Below are positions 55,016 through 62,372 of a stretch of 64,000 nucleotides of DNA, piece after piece (the stretch's first letter is position 1; every line of letters begins with the position of its first letter). Location: the NCBI GenBank assembly GCA_001541255.1, contig LNQR01000124.1, positions 1 to 64,000 of the forward strand. The letters are read 5' to 3'. Both the position numbers and the translations under genes were made by a program. Source of the stretch: Candidatus Magnetominusculus xianensis. GTDB lineage: Bacteria; Nitrospirota; Thermodesulfovibrionia; Thermodesulfovibrionales; Magnetobacteriaceae. Below the pieces are notes generated by a model that worked only from the letters and a program-made list of their open reading frames with translations, ran no database searches and was not told the DNA's origin.

Positions 55016-56254
55016 ATGGGCATAAAATTAGGCATAAACGGTCTTGGAAGGATTGGAAAGCTCCTCTTGTGGCGGCTTGCCGCAGCGCGTGATTTTGATG
55101 AGATAGTTGTAAACACCGGCAGGGCGGCAGGCAAATCACTAAAAGACATTGCCTACTACATCGAGAGGGATTCAACCTATGGTTCGTTAAGAAAATACCT
55201 GTACGGCTTTAAAGACCAACAGGCAATCGCCGATGTCGATGACGCAGCCGGGACAATGACAATTAACGGCGTGAAAGTTACAGTGCTGAGGAAGTCGAGA
55301 AACCCGAAGGATATAGGCTGGAGGGATTACGGCGTAGAACTTGTGGTTGACGCATCAGGTGCGTTTGTTGACCCTGTCAAGCCTGCCGACGACCCCAAGG
55401 GCGCCCTGCGCGGGCATCTTGATGCGGGTGCAAAGAAGGTCATTCTCAGCGCCCCGTTTAAGATAAAGGACAAATCAAAGCCCATGCCCGATGACGCCGT
55501 AACTGCCGTCATGGGTATCAACGAACACGACTACAACCCGGCGAGGCATAAAATAATCTCAGCCGCGTCGTGTACTACTACGTGCCTTGCCCATATGTTT
55601 AAGCCGCTAATCAATAAAATAGGGCCAAAGAAAATCCTGTCCGCCTCAATGGCCACAGTCCACGCCGCTACAGGTTCACAGGAGGTGCTTGACAGGCTTG
55701 CCAAGTCCGGCGATAAGGATTTAAGAAAGAATCGCAGCATATTTAATAACATAATACTTACAACAACCGGAGCTGCCGACACGCTGGCGCTTGTCATACC
55801 AGAGATGTCGCAGATAGGGTTTATTGCTGAGTCTGTGCGAATCCCCACGACAACCGGCTCGCTTGTCATTCTTACTGTAAATATTCAGGAAGACCCTGAG
55901 AGGATATTAATAGACGGTGACTACATCAATGCTATCTACAAGGAGGCCGCAGAAAGTTCCCAGCACAGGCTTGTTGTCTATTCGGATGAGCAAAACGTGT
56001 CGTGCGATATAATCTCAATGCCCCTTGCCGCCGTAGTAATTGAAGGACACGAGACACACACGCGCACGGCAGAGATAACATTTGACGCGGAGCGGCTCAC
56101 CGGTGTGAAAAAAGAACTGCTCGAAGGTCTTAAAGATAACATGGTTCGTATTCCCCTAACTCAGGCCGTGATATACGGCTGGTACGACAATGAGATGGGC
56201 AGTTACGTAAACGTCCTGTCGATGCTTACGAAGATGATTGTCGAAGATTTTTAA
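55016..56254 (+). CDS. gap: Glyceraldehyde-3-phosphate dehydrogenase, long divergent form
   Basis: The 412-residue enzyme has the NAD-binding INGLGRIGK start, the catalytic AASCTTTCLAH with Cys near residue 184, TVHAATGSQ (usually TVHAYTNDQ), and the C-terminal YDNEMGSYVNV. It is about 75 residues longer than typical GAPDH, and the extra length is spread through the chain, including a KSLKDIAYYIERDSTYG region. Enzymatic residues are kept, so activity is expected. The gene follows the PPDK-like gene at two bases, so translation is coupled. Confidence 0.85.
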   Translation: MGIKLGINGLGRIGKLLLWRLAAARDFDEIVVNTGRAAGKSLKDIAYYIERDSTYGSLRKYLYGFKDQQAIADVDDAAGTMTINGVKVTVLRKSRNPKDIGWRDYGVELVVDASGAFVDPVKPADDPKGALRGHLDAGAKKVILSAPFKIKDKSKPMPDDAVTAVMGINEHDYNPARHKIISAASCTTTCLAHMFKPLINKIGPKKILSASMATVHAATGSQEVLDRLAKSGDKDLRKNRSIFNNIILTTTGAADTLALVIPEMSQIGFIAESVRIPTTTGSLVILTVNIQEDPERILIDGDYINAIYKEAAESSQHRLVVYSDEQNVSCDIISMPLAAVVIEGHETHTRTAEITFDAERLTGVKKELLEGLKDNMVRIPLTQAVIYGWYDNEMGSYVNVLSMLTKMIVEDF

Positions 56255-56260
56255 CAGGCT

Positions 56261-57499
56261 GTGAAAACGGCCAGCCGTCTGTTCAGCAAGGAAATCTTCA
56301 GTTGGTGTTTGTATGATTTTGCTAACTCATCGTACTCTGCGATAATTGCTACGGTCATATTTCCGGTTTACTATGTCAATGTCATAGTAGGCAACGATGC
56401 CGGTATTGGGGATTTGTGGTGGGGTAGGGCGATCTCCCTGAGCATGGCGTTTGTGGCTCTTAGCTCACCGTTTTTGGGCGGCATAGCTGATTACGGCGGT
56501 ACTCGAAAAAGATTTCTAATCGGCTATTCGATGGTGGCGATTCTCTCAGTGGTGCTGATGTCTGCGCTTGAGGCAGGGATGGTGTTCGTGGGGTTTTTGT
56601 TGATAGTAGCAGCGAATATTGGCTTTGAGGGCGGGTTAGTGTTTTATAACTCATACCTGCCGGTGATAGCACAAAGGTCACATCAGGGAAGGGTCTCGGC
56701 ATGGGGGTTTGGGCTAGGGTATATTGGGTCGTTTACGGCTTTGATATTGTCATTACCGCTTGTTAAATCAGACCAGTTAAGTCTTGTATGGCCGCTTGTA
56801 GGGATAATATTTTTTCTATTTGCCTTGCCGGCATTTGTTAATTTACCGTCTGATAATAAGACAACCCTGAATGGAAAGGGATTTGTTAAGGCTGCCATGT
56901 ACAATGCCTCGCGGCTCTTTGGCTCGCTCAGGGAATTGTTAAGAGAACGGGAGCTGAGGAGGTTTCTTATTTCATATTTTATATATGAAGACGGTACGAA
57001 TACAGTCATAGTGTTCTCAAGCATATTTGCTGCGGCAACACTGAATTTTACCAACTCAGAACTGATATATTTATTTATGACGGTGCAGGTGACGGCCTTT
57101 GCGGGGTCGATGATAATGGCAAAGCCGATTGATGTGTGGGGGCCGAAGAAGGTAATCGCCATATCGCTGGTGTTGTGGAGTGCTGTGGCGATAGTGTCAT
57201 ATTTTGTAACGGCGAAGTCAGAGTTTTTTGTTGTTGCAACGACGGCGGGGTTGGGGCTTGGGACGGTGCAGGCGGCATCGCGGGCGTTTTTTGCCGGATT
57301 TATACCGCAGGGCCGGGAGTCAGAGTACTTTGGCGTCTACTCGATGATAGGAAAGACATCGGCCATACTGGGGCCGTTGATATTCGGCATGACATCGGCA
57401 TATTTCAAGAGCCAGCGACCGGCAATTGTGTCGATTTCACTGTTTTTCATCATAGGGTTTATATTATTGATGAGGGTTAAACCACCTGTTAAGGGTTAA
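56261..57499 (+). CDS. MFS transporter, UMF1/Atg22-like family
   Basis: The 412-residue protein has about 12 hydrophobic helices and the UMF1 family start WCLYDFANSSYSAIIATVIFPVYY, then the DYGGTRKRFLI loop between helices 2 and 3. This family (PF11700-like) is thought to export amino acids or other small solutes in bacteria, but substrates are unknown. It begins with GTG six bases after the GAPDH stop. The next gene is convergent. Confidence 0.88.
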   Translation: MKTASRLFSKEIFSWCLYDFANSSYSAIIATVIFPVYYVNVIVGNDAGIGDLWWGRAISLSMAFVALSSPFLGGIADYGGTRKRFLIGYSMVAILSVVLMSALEAGMVFVGFLLIVAANIGFEGGLVFYNSYLPVIAQRSHQGRVSAWGFGLGYIGSFTALILSLPLVKSDQLSLVWPLVGIIFFLFALPAFVNLPSDNKTTLNGKGFVKAAMYNASRLFGSLRELLRERELRRFLISYFIYEDGTNTVIVFSSIFAAATLNFTNSELIYLFMTVQVTAFAGSMIMAKPIDVWGPKKVIAISLVLWSAVAIVSYFVTAKSEFFVVATTAGLGLGTVQAASRAFFAGFIPQGRESEYFGVYSMIGKTSAILGPLIFGMTSAYFKSQRPAIVSISLFFIIGFILLMRVKPPVKG

Positions 57500-57500
57500 A

Positions 57501-58133
57501 TCACTGTATCAGAGTGGAGGTTTCTCTGCCCGCATTAACTTCATAGCCTTTAGTCTTTTTCTCCTCGAAAACCTCTAGTTTCCAACGTCTGAAGGAATCA
57601 AATCTTTTCTTCCAATAGTAAATCCAGCTCTCGGACTTTGTTGAGCGTTCTATGACGCCGGAGGACGATGATGCCTGGACAAAATATACAGTGTCGTCTT
57701 TTATCTTAGTGATAAGGCCGAGATGGTTTTGTTTCTTTTGCAGGTCTTTGAAGAAGACGATATCTCCGGGTCTGGTTTCAGATTTTTCGATTTCATAGGT
57801 ATTTTCATATATCTTCCACGAAGGGTAGTAGTAGGGTTTAAACTCGTATTTGGTGCCGATGAGGCTGTTTCTGGCTATAGCGCATACGAGGTGGGAGCAG
57901 TCTGCCTCAACATTCTTGTCGGGGTTAGAGCCAAATTTATAGTCCTTGCCGATATAGACCTTAGAGAGATTGGGGACATTTTTTTCCATGACATCATAAG
58001 GGTCTTCAACCGGGGCAGGTTCAATTATTTCGGGTGGTGGGATGATTTGTTTCACTTCGCGTGTAGTGGAGCAGCTTGTCAGTAATACTAATAAACAAAT
58101 AACTATGTACGCCTTATAATACCGCATAATCAC
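57501..58133 (-). CDS. NlpC/P60-like cell-wall hydrolase lipoprotein
   Basis: The 210-residue protein has a lipoprotein signal peptide with lipobox LLTSC (lipidated Cys near 21). A Pro-rich linker (IIPPPEIIEPAPVEDP) follows, then an NlpC/P60-type cysteine peptidase domain with catalytic Cys in EADCSHLV and His in NHLGLIT. It probably cleaves peptidoglycan stem peptides from the outer-membrane side. It is convergent with the MFS gene and two bases past its stop. Confidence 0.85.
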   Translation of the reverse strand: MIMRYYKAYIVICLLVLLTSCSTTREVKQIIPPPEIIEPAPVEDPYDVMEKNVPNLSKVYIGKDYKFGSNPDKNVEADCSHLVCAIARNSLIGTKYEFKPYYYPSWKIYENTYEIEKSETRPGDIVFFKDLQKKQNHLGLITKIKDDTVYFVQASSSSGVIERSTKSESWIYYWKKRFDSFRRWKLEVFEEKKTKGYEVNAGRETSTLIQ

Positions 58134-58243
58134 ACTCCATTGGTCATCTGACCGTCAATTTATTGGCTGCCGTTTTCGCATTGACACATACGGTACAGGT
58201 CAGCTCGCCGACATAATCGTTCTAATTACCATCACTCATGTTT

Positions 58244-58387
58244 TTATATGCAATTGTCGTACCAGCTTTTTGGGGTGACACCAATCAACTTTTGCAGTGT
58301 CTCAGGTGGCAGGACTATAGCCCCCCAGTTGTAGAAAACAGAAAAACCGGGATTTTTGGCAAATATTGCTACAATTATGTAGCAGGC
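58244..58387 (-). pseudogene. Fragment sharing a motif with the 58.7-kb gene
   Basis: An open stretch of 47 codons without a start ends at a TAA at 58244. Its middle, LPPETLQKL, resembles LPPDALQKL of the small gene at 58657-58965, and the DNA there matches at about 26 of 30 bases. It ends GVTPKSWYDNCI. I read it as the leftover 3' part of a related gene or of a duplicated copy. Confidence 0.5.
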
Positions 58388-58400
58388 CTACAAAATTAAG
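58351..58400. repeat. 50-bp motif with GCTACA/TGTAGC palindrome (copy 1)
   Basis: The sequence aligns with 61092-61141 in the same orientation, with long identical runs (GATTTTTGG, GCTACAAT, TGTAG, CAAAATT). Both copies carry a palindrome of TACA/TGTA type, here at 58368-58383. It may be a regulator site or a dispersed repeat bracketing the accessory genes. Confidence 0.55.
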
Positions 58401-58404
58401 AGAG

Positions 58405-58566
58405 ATGTTTATTGAATTGCTAGCCGGTGTTGACGGCACATTGCAACTCCGAATGCGCTCAACACCGGCAGAGGGAAGACTGACCGGCTTGATGGCAGGT
58501 GTCAGGACAATTGCTGGGTTTACGGTTACTCAGGGTGATGAGGCCGTAGTGTTTTCCATTATGTAG
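58405..58566 (+). CDS. Possible 53-residue protein
   Basis: The frame begins MFIELLAGVDGTLQLRMRST after a purine-rich AAGAGAG and ends at TAG. The composition is protein-like, but the DNA includes a near-perfect hairpin and no homology is recognised. Low confidence. Confidence 0.2.
   Translation: MFIELLAGVDGTLQLRMRSTPAEGRLTGLMAGVRTIAGFTVTQGDEAVVFSIM
58423..58469. other. Strong hairpin with 11-bp perfect stem
   Basis: GCCGGTGTTGA (58423-58433) pairs perfectly with TCAACACCGGC (58459-58469). An inner GCACATT/AATGCGC stem with one mismatch extends it. There is no T-run. It could be a structured RNA or the trace of a repeat element. Confidence 0.6.
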
Positions 58567-58656
58567 AAAACTTCATCGTTGACCCTGGGATTATTACACA
58601 GGATCGGATTCTTGTCTTAATCTCATCGTTTAATAGGAACCGGTAAATCGCGCGCC

Positions 58657-58965
58657 TTAAGGCAGTCTCTTCATGTTATTCCTGATACGCTGTATGAGTG
58701 AGGATTGTTTACGCGGCGGATTGGGCATTGACATATTAAACTCTTGTTTATTGCCCAACTTTTGCAGTGCATCAGGTGGCAGCTCATGTTTGATTGCTTC
58801 GATAACCAGCTTCAGGCCTGCCTCGCCGTATTTGTTGTTTACACTTTGTAAAAACAAGGCAATAAATGCACCGGACTTGTTCTTATCTTCCAGAGCCTGA
58901 GCCTGAGAAGTAATCACATATGAAAGCGCCTCAGAGTAACTGTCTGACATGACTTTGTTGCCCAT
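58657..58965 (-). CDS. Small helical protein of accessory island (102 aa)
   Basis: I do not recognise this 102-residue protein. It is helical, with SEALSYVITSQAQALEDKNKSGAF followed by a second helix and LPPDALQKL, then a basic C-terminal tail ending KRLP. No signal peptide is evident. The ATG at 58965 is chosen because AGGAGG lies nine bases upstream; the open frame extends further but lacks a ribosome site. It lies downstream of a candidate toxin/immunity pair on the same strand, so it may belong to the same unit. Confidence 0.65.
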   Translation of the reverse strand: MGNKVMSDSYSEALSYVITSQAQALEDKNKSGAFIALFLQSVNNKYGEAGLKLVIEAIKHELPPDALQKLGNKQEFNMSMPNPPRKQSSLIQRIRNNMKRLP

Positions 58966-59117
58966 CGTTTGTAACCTCCTGTTGTAATTTGGGATTTTGT
59001 TACTGTAAAAAGATGGGGCGGGGGAAACCCTGTAAAACAGCTGTCTTAGCCCGCCCCTCAGCACAAATGGAACAGTTTTGGATCAGGGAGCCTGAAAAAG
59101 GTTATCATATTGTTGTC

Positions 59118-59720
59118 TTACAGCATCTCACATATCAAAATATAGCTGGTATTGAAATTTTCTCCACAGTCCTCATACGCATTGGTTCCGCTAATGCGTT
59201 TATATATTTCCCCTTTAGAAGAAGTATAAGCAACAGGTAGTTTTGCGAAGTTCTTTTTTCCAATTTCCTCTTCTATCTCGATCAGTATATCTTTCACTTT
59301 CCAGTCGTAAATCATGCCTGGGATAACCTTCCAAATCGGTTCACCATTTATGCTAAGCTGAGAATGTCGCTCCTCATCAAATACAGGATAAAATTGCATC
59401 TTCACATACGAGCCACTCTCTATGCCCTCAGGAAGTTTACTATGGCTTGAGAAGGCGTATATGCCACAATCAAATCCCAATTTTGGATAATCTCCCCAGC
59501 TGTCTAGTGCAAAGATTCTGCCTACTCCCTCATAAAGACCTATGTCAACTCTCTTAAGTGACTTTGTCACACTTTTAGACGGCTCCATTTGAATATCACT
59601 GAAAGTTAACGCGCTGGAAAACGTATCCCCAACCTCATAGTCTCTATATTCCCTAAGTATCATTCCGCCGCAGTTAACCCAAAATATGTCTATAGCCTTC
59701 TTATTAAAAATCATAGCCAT
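59118..59720 (-). CDS. Candidate immunity protein (200 aa), unknown family
   Basis: I do not recognise this 200-residue soluble protein. It is acidic, predicted alpha/beta, and contains no signal peptide. Features such as FDCGIYAFSSHSKLPEGI, WGDYPKLG and TSYILICEML suggest a compact fold. The gene follows the large candidate toxin gene on the same strand, with an 81-bp gap, which is the usual position for an immunity gene. The region is A+T-rich compared with the housekeeping genes. An immunity role is inference from position only. Confidence 0.6.
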   Translation of the reverse strand: MAMIFNKKAIDIFWVNCGGMILREYRDYEVGDTFSSALTFSDIQMEPSKSVTKSLKRVDIGLYEGVGRIFALDSWGDYPKLGFDCGIYAFSSHSKLPEGIESGSYVKMQFYPVFDEERHSQLSINGEPIWKVIPGMIYDWKVKDILIEIEEEIGKKNFAKLPVAYTSSKGEIYKRISGTNAYEDCGENFNTSYILICEML

Positions 59721-59801
59721 CCTCCTTATTAGTAACTTTATTTAGTATACACAAACAAGGCAACAAACGTATATACTTTTGTAGTTATTAACCTCCTTTG
59801 T

Positions 59802-60962
59802 TTATCTATATGCTGGTGGTACTTTTTCTGTTTCTTTATACATTGTCACAAATTTCAATTTCTTGTTAACAGGGTCGACCTTATAAATCTCATGTATAAC
59901 CCCATCTTTTCGTCTTACCTGAAAGTCAACCGTTTCAAAATCTTTTTCCCCTTTTTTCGATTGAAACACGACTCTGCCCTCTGCAGGGCTTTTAGCATTA
60001 ACCGCCTGATTACGATACTCTTCTATCTTTTGATAATCCTCCTTTGTCAAAGGCACATTGTGCTTGCCACCTTTTCCTTTAACGTATTCCTCGGGAATCT
60101 TATCCATCGGACTTACTTTATCGCCGCGTGCCTCCCTTTCTTTGGCGATTTCTACTTTAGCGTCAGAATGTCCACGCATTGAGTGTTCAATTCTATCCTG
60201 TGTAGCCTCTGTTGTATATCCATCGAATCTTGTTGAGGAGCCTGCTTTTTCAGCTTGCTCGTTCAATGTCTTTGCACCTTTAGCCTTTATATCTCCAGTC
60301 TTTATCTTAGTTGCTTCCTTTTCTGCATCAGACTTGGACAAAGCACTGTTGTTTGCGGTTTCGTCATATATTTTGCCAAGTTTTTCTTTTGTCTTTGCAG
60401 ACTCTTCAGCGGCTTTTTTCTCAGCTTCAGTAGCTGCCTTTCTTTCTGCTATTGCTTCAGCGGCCTTTTTTTCAGCTTTCGCCGCTGACTTGGCGTCATA
60501 TTTTACTTTCGCCGCTGTTAATATAATCGCAGCAAGCGTCAGACCAATAGCCCCCCATTTGCCAAATTTCTCATTGGCATATTTCATAATTTCGTCCACT
60601 GCTACTCCCGATGCCAGAGCAGTGGCAATTGCCGCTGCGCTATTAGCGCCTAATAGTGCGGCAAGTGATGCTGACAGAAGACCATCTTTCCACGGTTGCG
60701 ATATCTCAGCAGCCTTGTCATGTATAAATTTATTTAAAATTTCATTCTCTTCCTTTGTCCTTTCAGATGCAGGTTTGTTCATTATTTCCCGTATTCTTCT
60801 ATCCATATCGGTTAGATTTGACTCGACGACATCTCTCTGGGTATTATCAGCCGTTGAATCACTAACGCGTAACATGCCGCTGGAACCCTTCTCCATCTTG
60901 CAGCCCGGCCTTCTCCCGCGAAATCTCCCGCGTTCATCCTTTATCCAACATGTATCTTCCAT
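59802..60962 (-). CDS. Candidate polymorphic toxin with coiled-coil and C-terminal nuclease-like domain
   Basis: This 386-residue protein begins with a Cys-x(n)-Cys segment (DTCWIKDERGRFRGRRPGC), a helical region, and an Ala/Gly-rich hydrophobic stretch at about 98-120 (SLAALLGANSAAAIATALASGV) that may cross or enter a membrane. A long Ala-Lys-Glu coiled coil (about 155-225) follows, then a C-terminal domain of about 120 residues with a GHSDAKVEIAKE motif and an end that looks beta-rich (VDFQVRRKDGVIHEIYKVD). The domain order (adaptor, coiled coil, C-terminal effector) is that of polymorphic toxins or phage-head-linked nucleases, but I cannot name the C-terminal family. AGGAGGAG precedes the ATG. 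Confidence 0.6.
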   Translation of the reverse strand: MEDTCWIKDERGRFRGRRPGCKMEKGSSGMLRVSDSTADNTQRDVVESNLTDMDRRIREIMNKPASERTKEENEILNKFIHDKAAEISQPWKDGLLSASLAALLGANSAAAIATALASGVAVDEIMKYANEKFGKWGAIGLTLAAIILTAAKVKYDAKSAAKAEKKAAEAIAERKAATEAEKKAAEESAKTKEKLGKIYDETANNSALSKSDAEKEATKIKTGDIKAKGAKTLNEQAEKAGSSTRFDGYTTEATQDRIEHSMRGHSDAKVEIAKEREARGDKVSPMDKIPEEYVKGKGGKHNVPLTKEDYQKIEEYRNQAVNAKSPAEGRVVFQSKKGEKDFETVDFQVRRKDGVIHEIYKVDPVNKKLKFVTMYKETEKVPPAYR

Positions 60963-61388
60963 TTCTCCTCCTGTAGGTTGTTTTACGCCTTAGTTATTTT
61001 ACGCCTTATATATATAATTGAAATTCGCATGAATGCCCTTTAAACCCAGTAAATACGCTATTCTCCTATTCGCATGGCTTGCAAAATACGCGATTTTTGG
61101 TCAAAAAAGCTACAATATTGTAGTATCATACAAAATTGTAGTTTTTTTGAATTTTGCAAAACAGCTGTATGTTATTGAATTAACGATATAAAAAGGTATT
61201 TTTAGTCTGGAGCTATGAAAATTACATAAATTCTACTTATCGAATATTTCGTACCTAAAAACCTCAAAGACTGGCTTGTAGCCTTGTTTTATAGAGATTT
61301 TGACATCTTCTGAAGTAGACATTTGATTTGTTGCCCGGATATGTTACTATATATCTGAGTTCATTTGAGATTTTGAGGAGACAGGCTA
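60963..61388. other. A+T-rich regulatory region with palindromes
   Basis: No gene is visible. A perfect 14-bp palindrome CTACAATATTGTAG (61110-61123) is followed by a second TACAA/TTGTA half-pair. They lie about 150 bp upstream of the toxin gene and also upstream of the divergent binding-protein gene. A TTGACA at about 61299 may be a -35 for the rightward gene. Confidence 0.5.
61092..61141. repeat. 50-bp motif with CTACAATATTGTAG palindrome (copy 2)
   Basis: This is the second copy of the motif at 58351-58400, in the same orientation, with about 36 of 50 positions equal before a one-base shift. It lies on the opposite side of the accessory genes, so the two copies bracket the candidate toxin cluster. 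Confidence 0.55.
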
Positions 61389-62372
61389 ATCACTAAGATA
61401 AGGTATTTACTTGCGCTTGCGGTTTTGCTTGTGGTTCAGGCAGCTGCCGCGCAGGTAGTCTACGGCGAGGCCGGGCTGAAAGCTGCGTCTTTTGCCACGC
61501 AGTGGCTTCCTCAGGCGCAGTTTGTCGGCTATTATGTGGCGCTTGAAAAGGGTATATATACAAAGCATGGCATTGATTTAAAGATTATTACCGGTGGCCC
61601 AGATGACCAGGTAACCGCGCTGCTTGAAAATGGCAAGGCTGACTTCGCCTCCATGTGGCTTTCAACCGCTCTAAGGGCACGGGCAGGGGGCCAAAAACTG
61701 CTCAACATCGCCCAAATCGTCAGGCGTACCTCTCAGATGCTGGTTGCCAAAAAAAAGAGCGGCATCGTCACGCCGCAGGACTTAAACGGTAAAAAGATAA
61801 GCCTATGGGACGGGGATGCCTCTGTTCAGGGCCTGGCCTTTATAAAAAAACATAAGCTTACAGTAAAACTGCTTAACCAGTCCGAGACTGTGAACCTCTT
61901 CATGCACGGGGCAGTTGACGCTGTCTCTGCAATGCTGTATAACGAATACCATACGATACTGAACTCAGGGGTTGACCCGGAGGAACTTACAACGCTTTCT
62001 TTCTATGACTACGGCATTAACTTCCCTGAAGACGGCCTGTATGTCTCTGAGGACAGGTGGGTGGCAGACCCTGAACTGTGCTGCGCCTTCGTGCGTGCAT
62101 CTGTCGAGGGGTGGCTCTATGCCTTTGCACATCCCGATGAGGCCGTCGATATTGTGATGAAATATATGATTAAAGCACATGTCCCATCGAACAAGGCACA
62201 TCAGAAATGGATGTTTTCTAAAATGAAGGATTTGATAATCCCTGACAATGATACTGCCCAAACAGGTATATTACGGCAAGAGGACTATGAACGCACCGCA
62301 GCTGAACTCAAGGCCGACGGTGAAACAGTAACACCATTCGATTCGTTTTATAAAAACTGTGTTAAAAAATAG
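61389..62372 (+). CDS. NMT1/THI5-like periplasmic substrate-binding protein with non-AUG start
   Basis: About 327 residues. The N-terminal signal peptide (KIRYLLALAVLLVVQAAAA) is followed by an NMT1/SsuA-type binding fold: FATQWLPQAQFVGYYVALEKGIY, then GGPDDQVTALLENGKADFAS. Such proteins bind pyrimidine precursors, sulfonates or nitrate-like ligands. No ATG, GTG or TTG precedes the signal peptide in frame after the stop at 61374; the ATC at 61389, eight bases after GAGGAG, is the best start. The TTG at 61425 would remove half the signal peptide. No permease or ATPase gene follows; the next gene is a sensor phosphatase that overlaps its 3' end. Confidence 0.75.
   Translation: MTKIRYLLALAVLLVVQAAAAQVVYGEAGLKAASFATQWLPQAQFVGYYVALEKGIYTKHGIDLKIITGGPDDQVTALLENGKADFASMWLSTALRARAGGQKLLNIAQIVRRTSQMLVAKKKSGIVTPQDLNGKKISLWDGDASVQGLAFIKKHKLTVKLLNQSETVNLFMHGAVDAVSAMLYNEYHTILNSGVDPEELTTLSFYDYGINFPEDGLYVSEDRWVADPELCCAFVRASVEGWLYAFAHPDEAVDIVMKYMIKAHVPSNKAHQKWMFSKMKDLIIPDNDTAQTGILRQEDYERTAAELKADGETVTPFDSFYKNCVKK

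Larger units (their letters stand above)
58134..58656. other. 523-bp region with a gene remnant and structured DNA
   Basis: Between the lipoprotein gene and the small helical gene, this stretch holds a 47-codon remnant on the minus strand, a 50-bp motif also found at 61.1 kb, and a strong hairpin at 58423-58469. A small plus-strand frame (58405-58566) is possible but crosses the hairpin. Confidence 0.6.

Noticed and set aside
60058-60993. Plus-strand ORF of 311 residues opposite the candidate toxin
   Set aside because: It is hydrophobic Ala/Ser/Phe-rich translation caused by the Ala-Lys coiled coil on the other strand. It has no ribosome site, and the minus-strand gene has AGGAGGAG.
61425-62372. 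Start of the binding-protein gene at TTG 61425
   Set aside because: It would remove the basic N-terminus and half of the hydrophobic core of the signal peptide, and it lacks a ribosome site.
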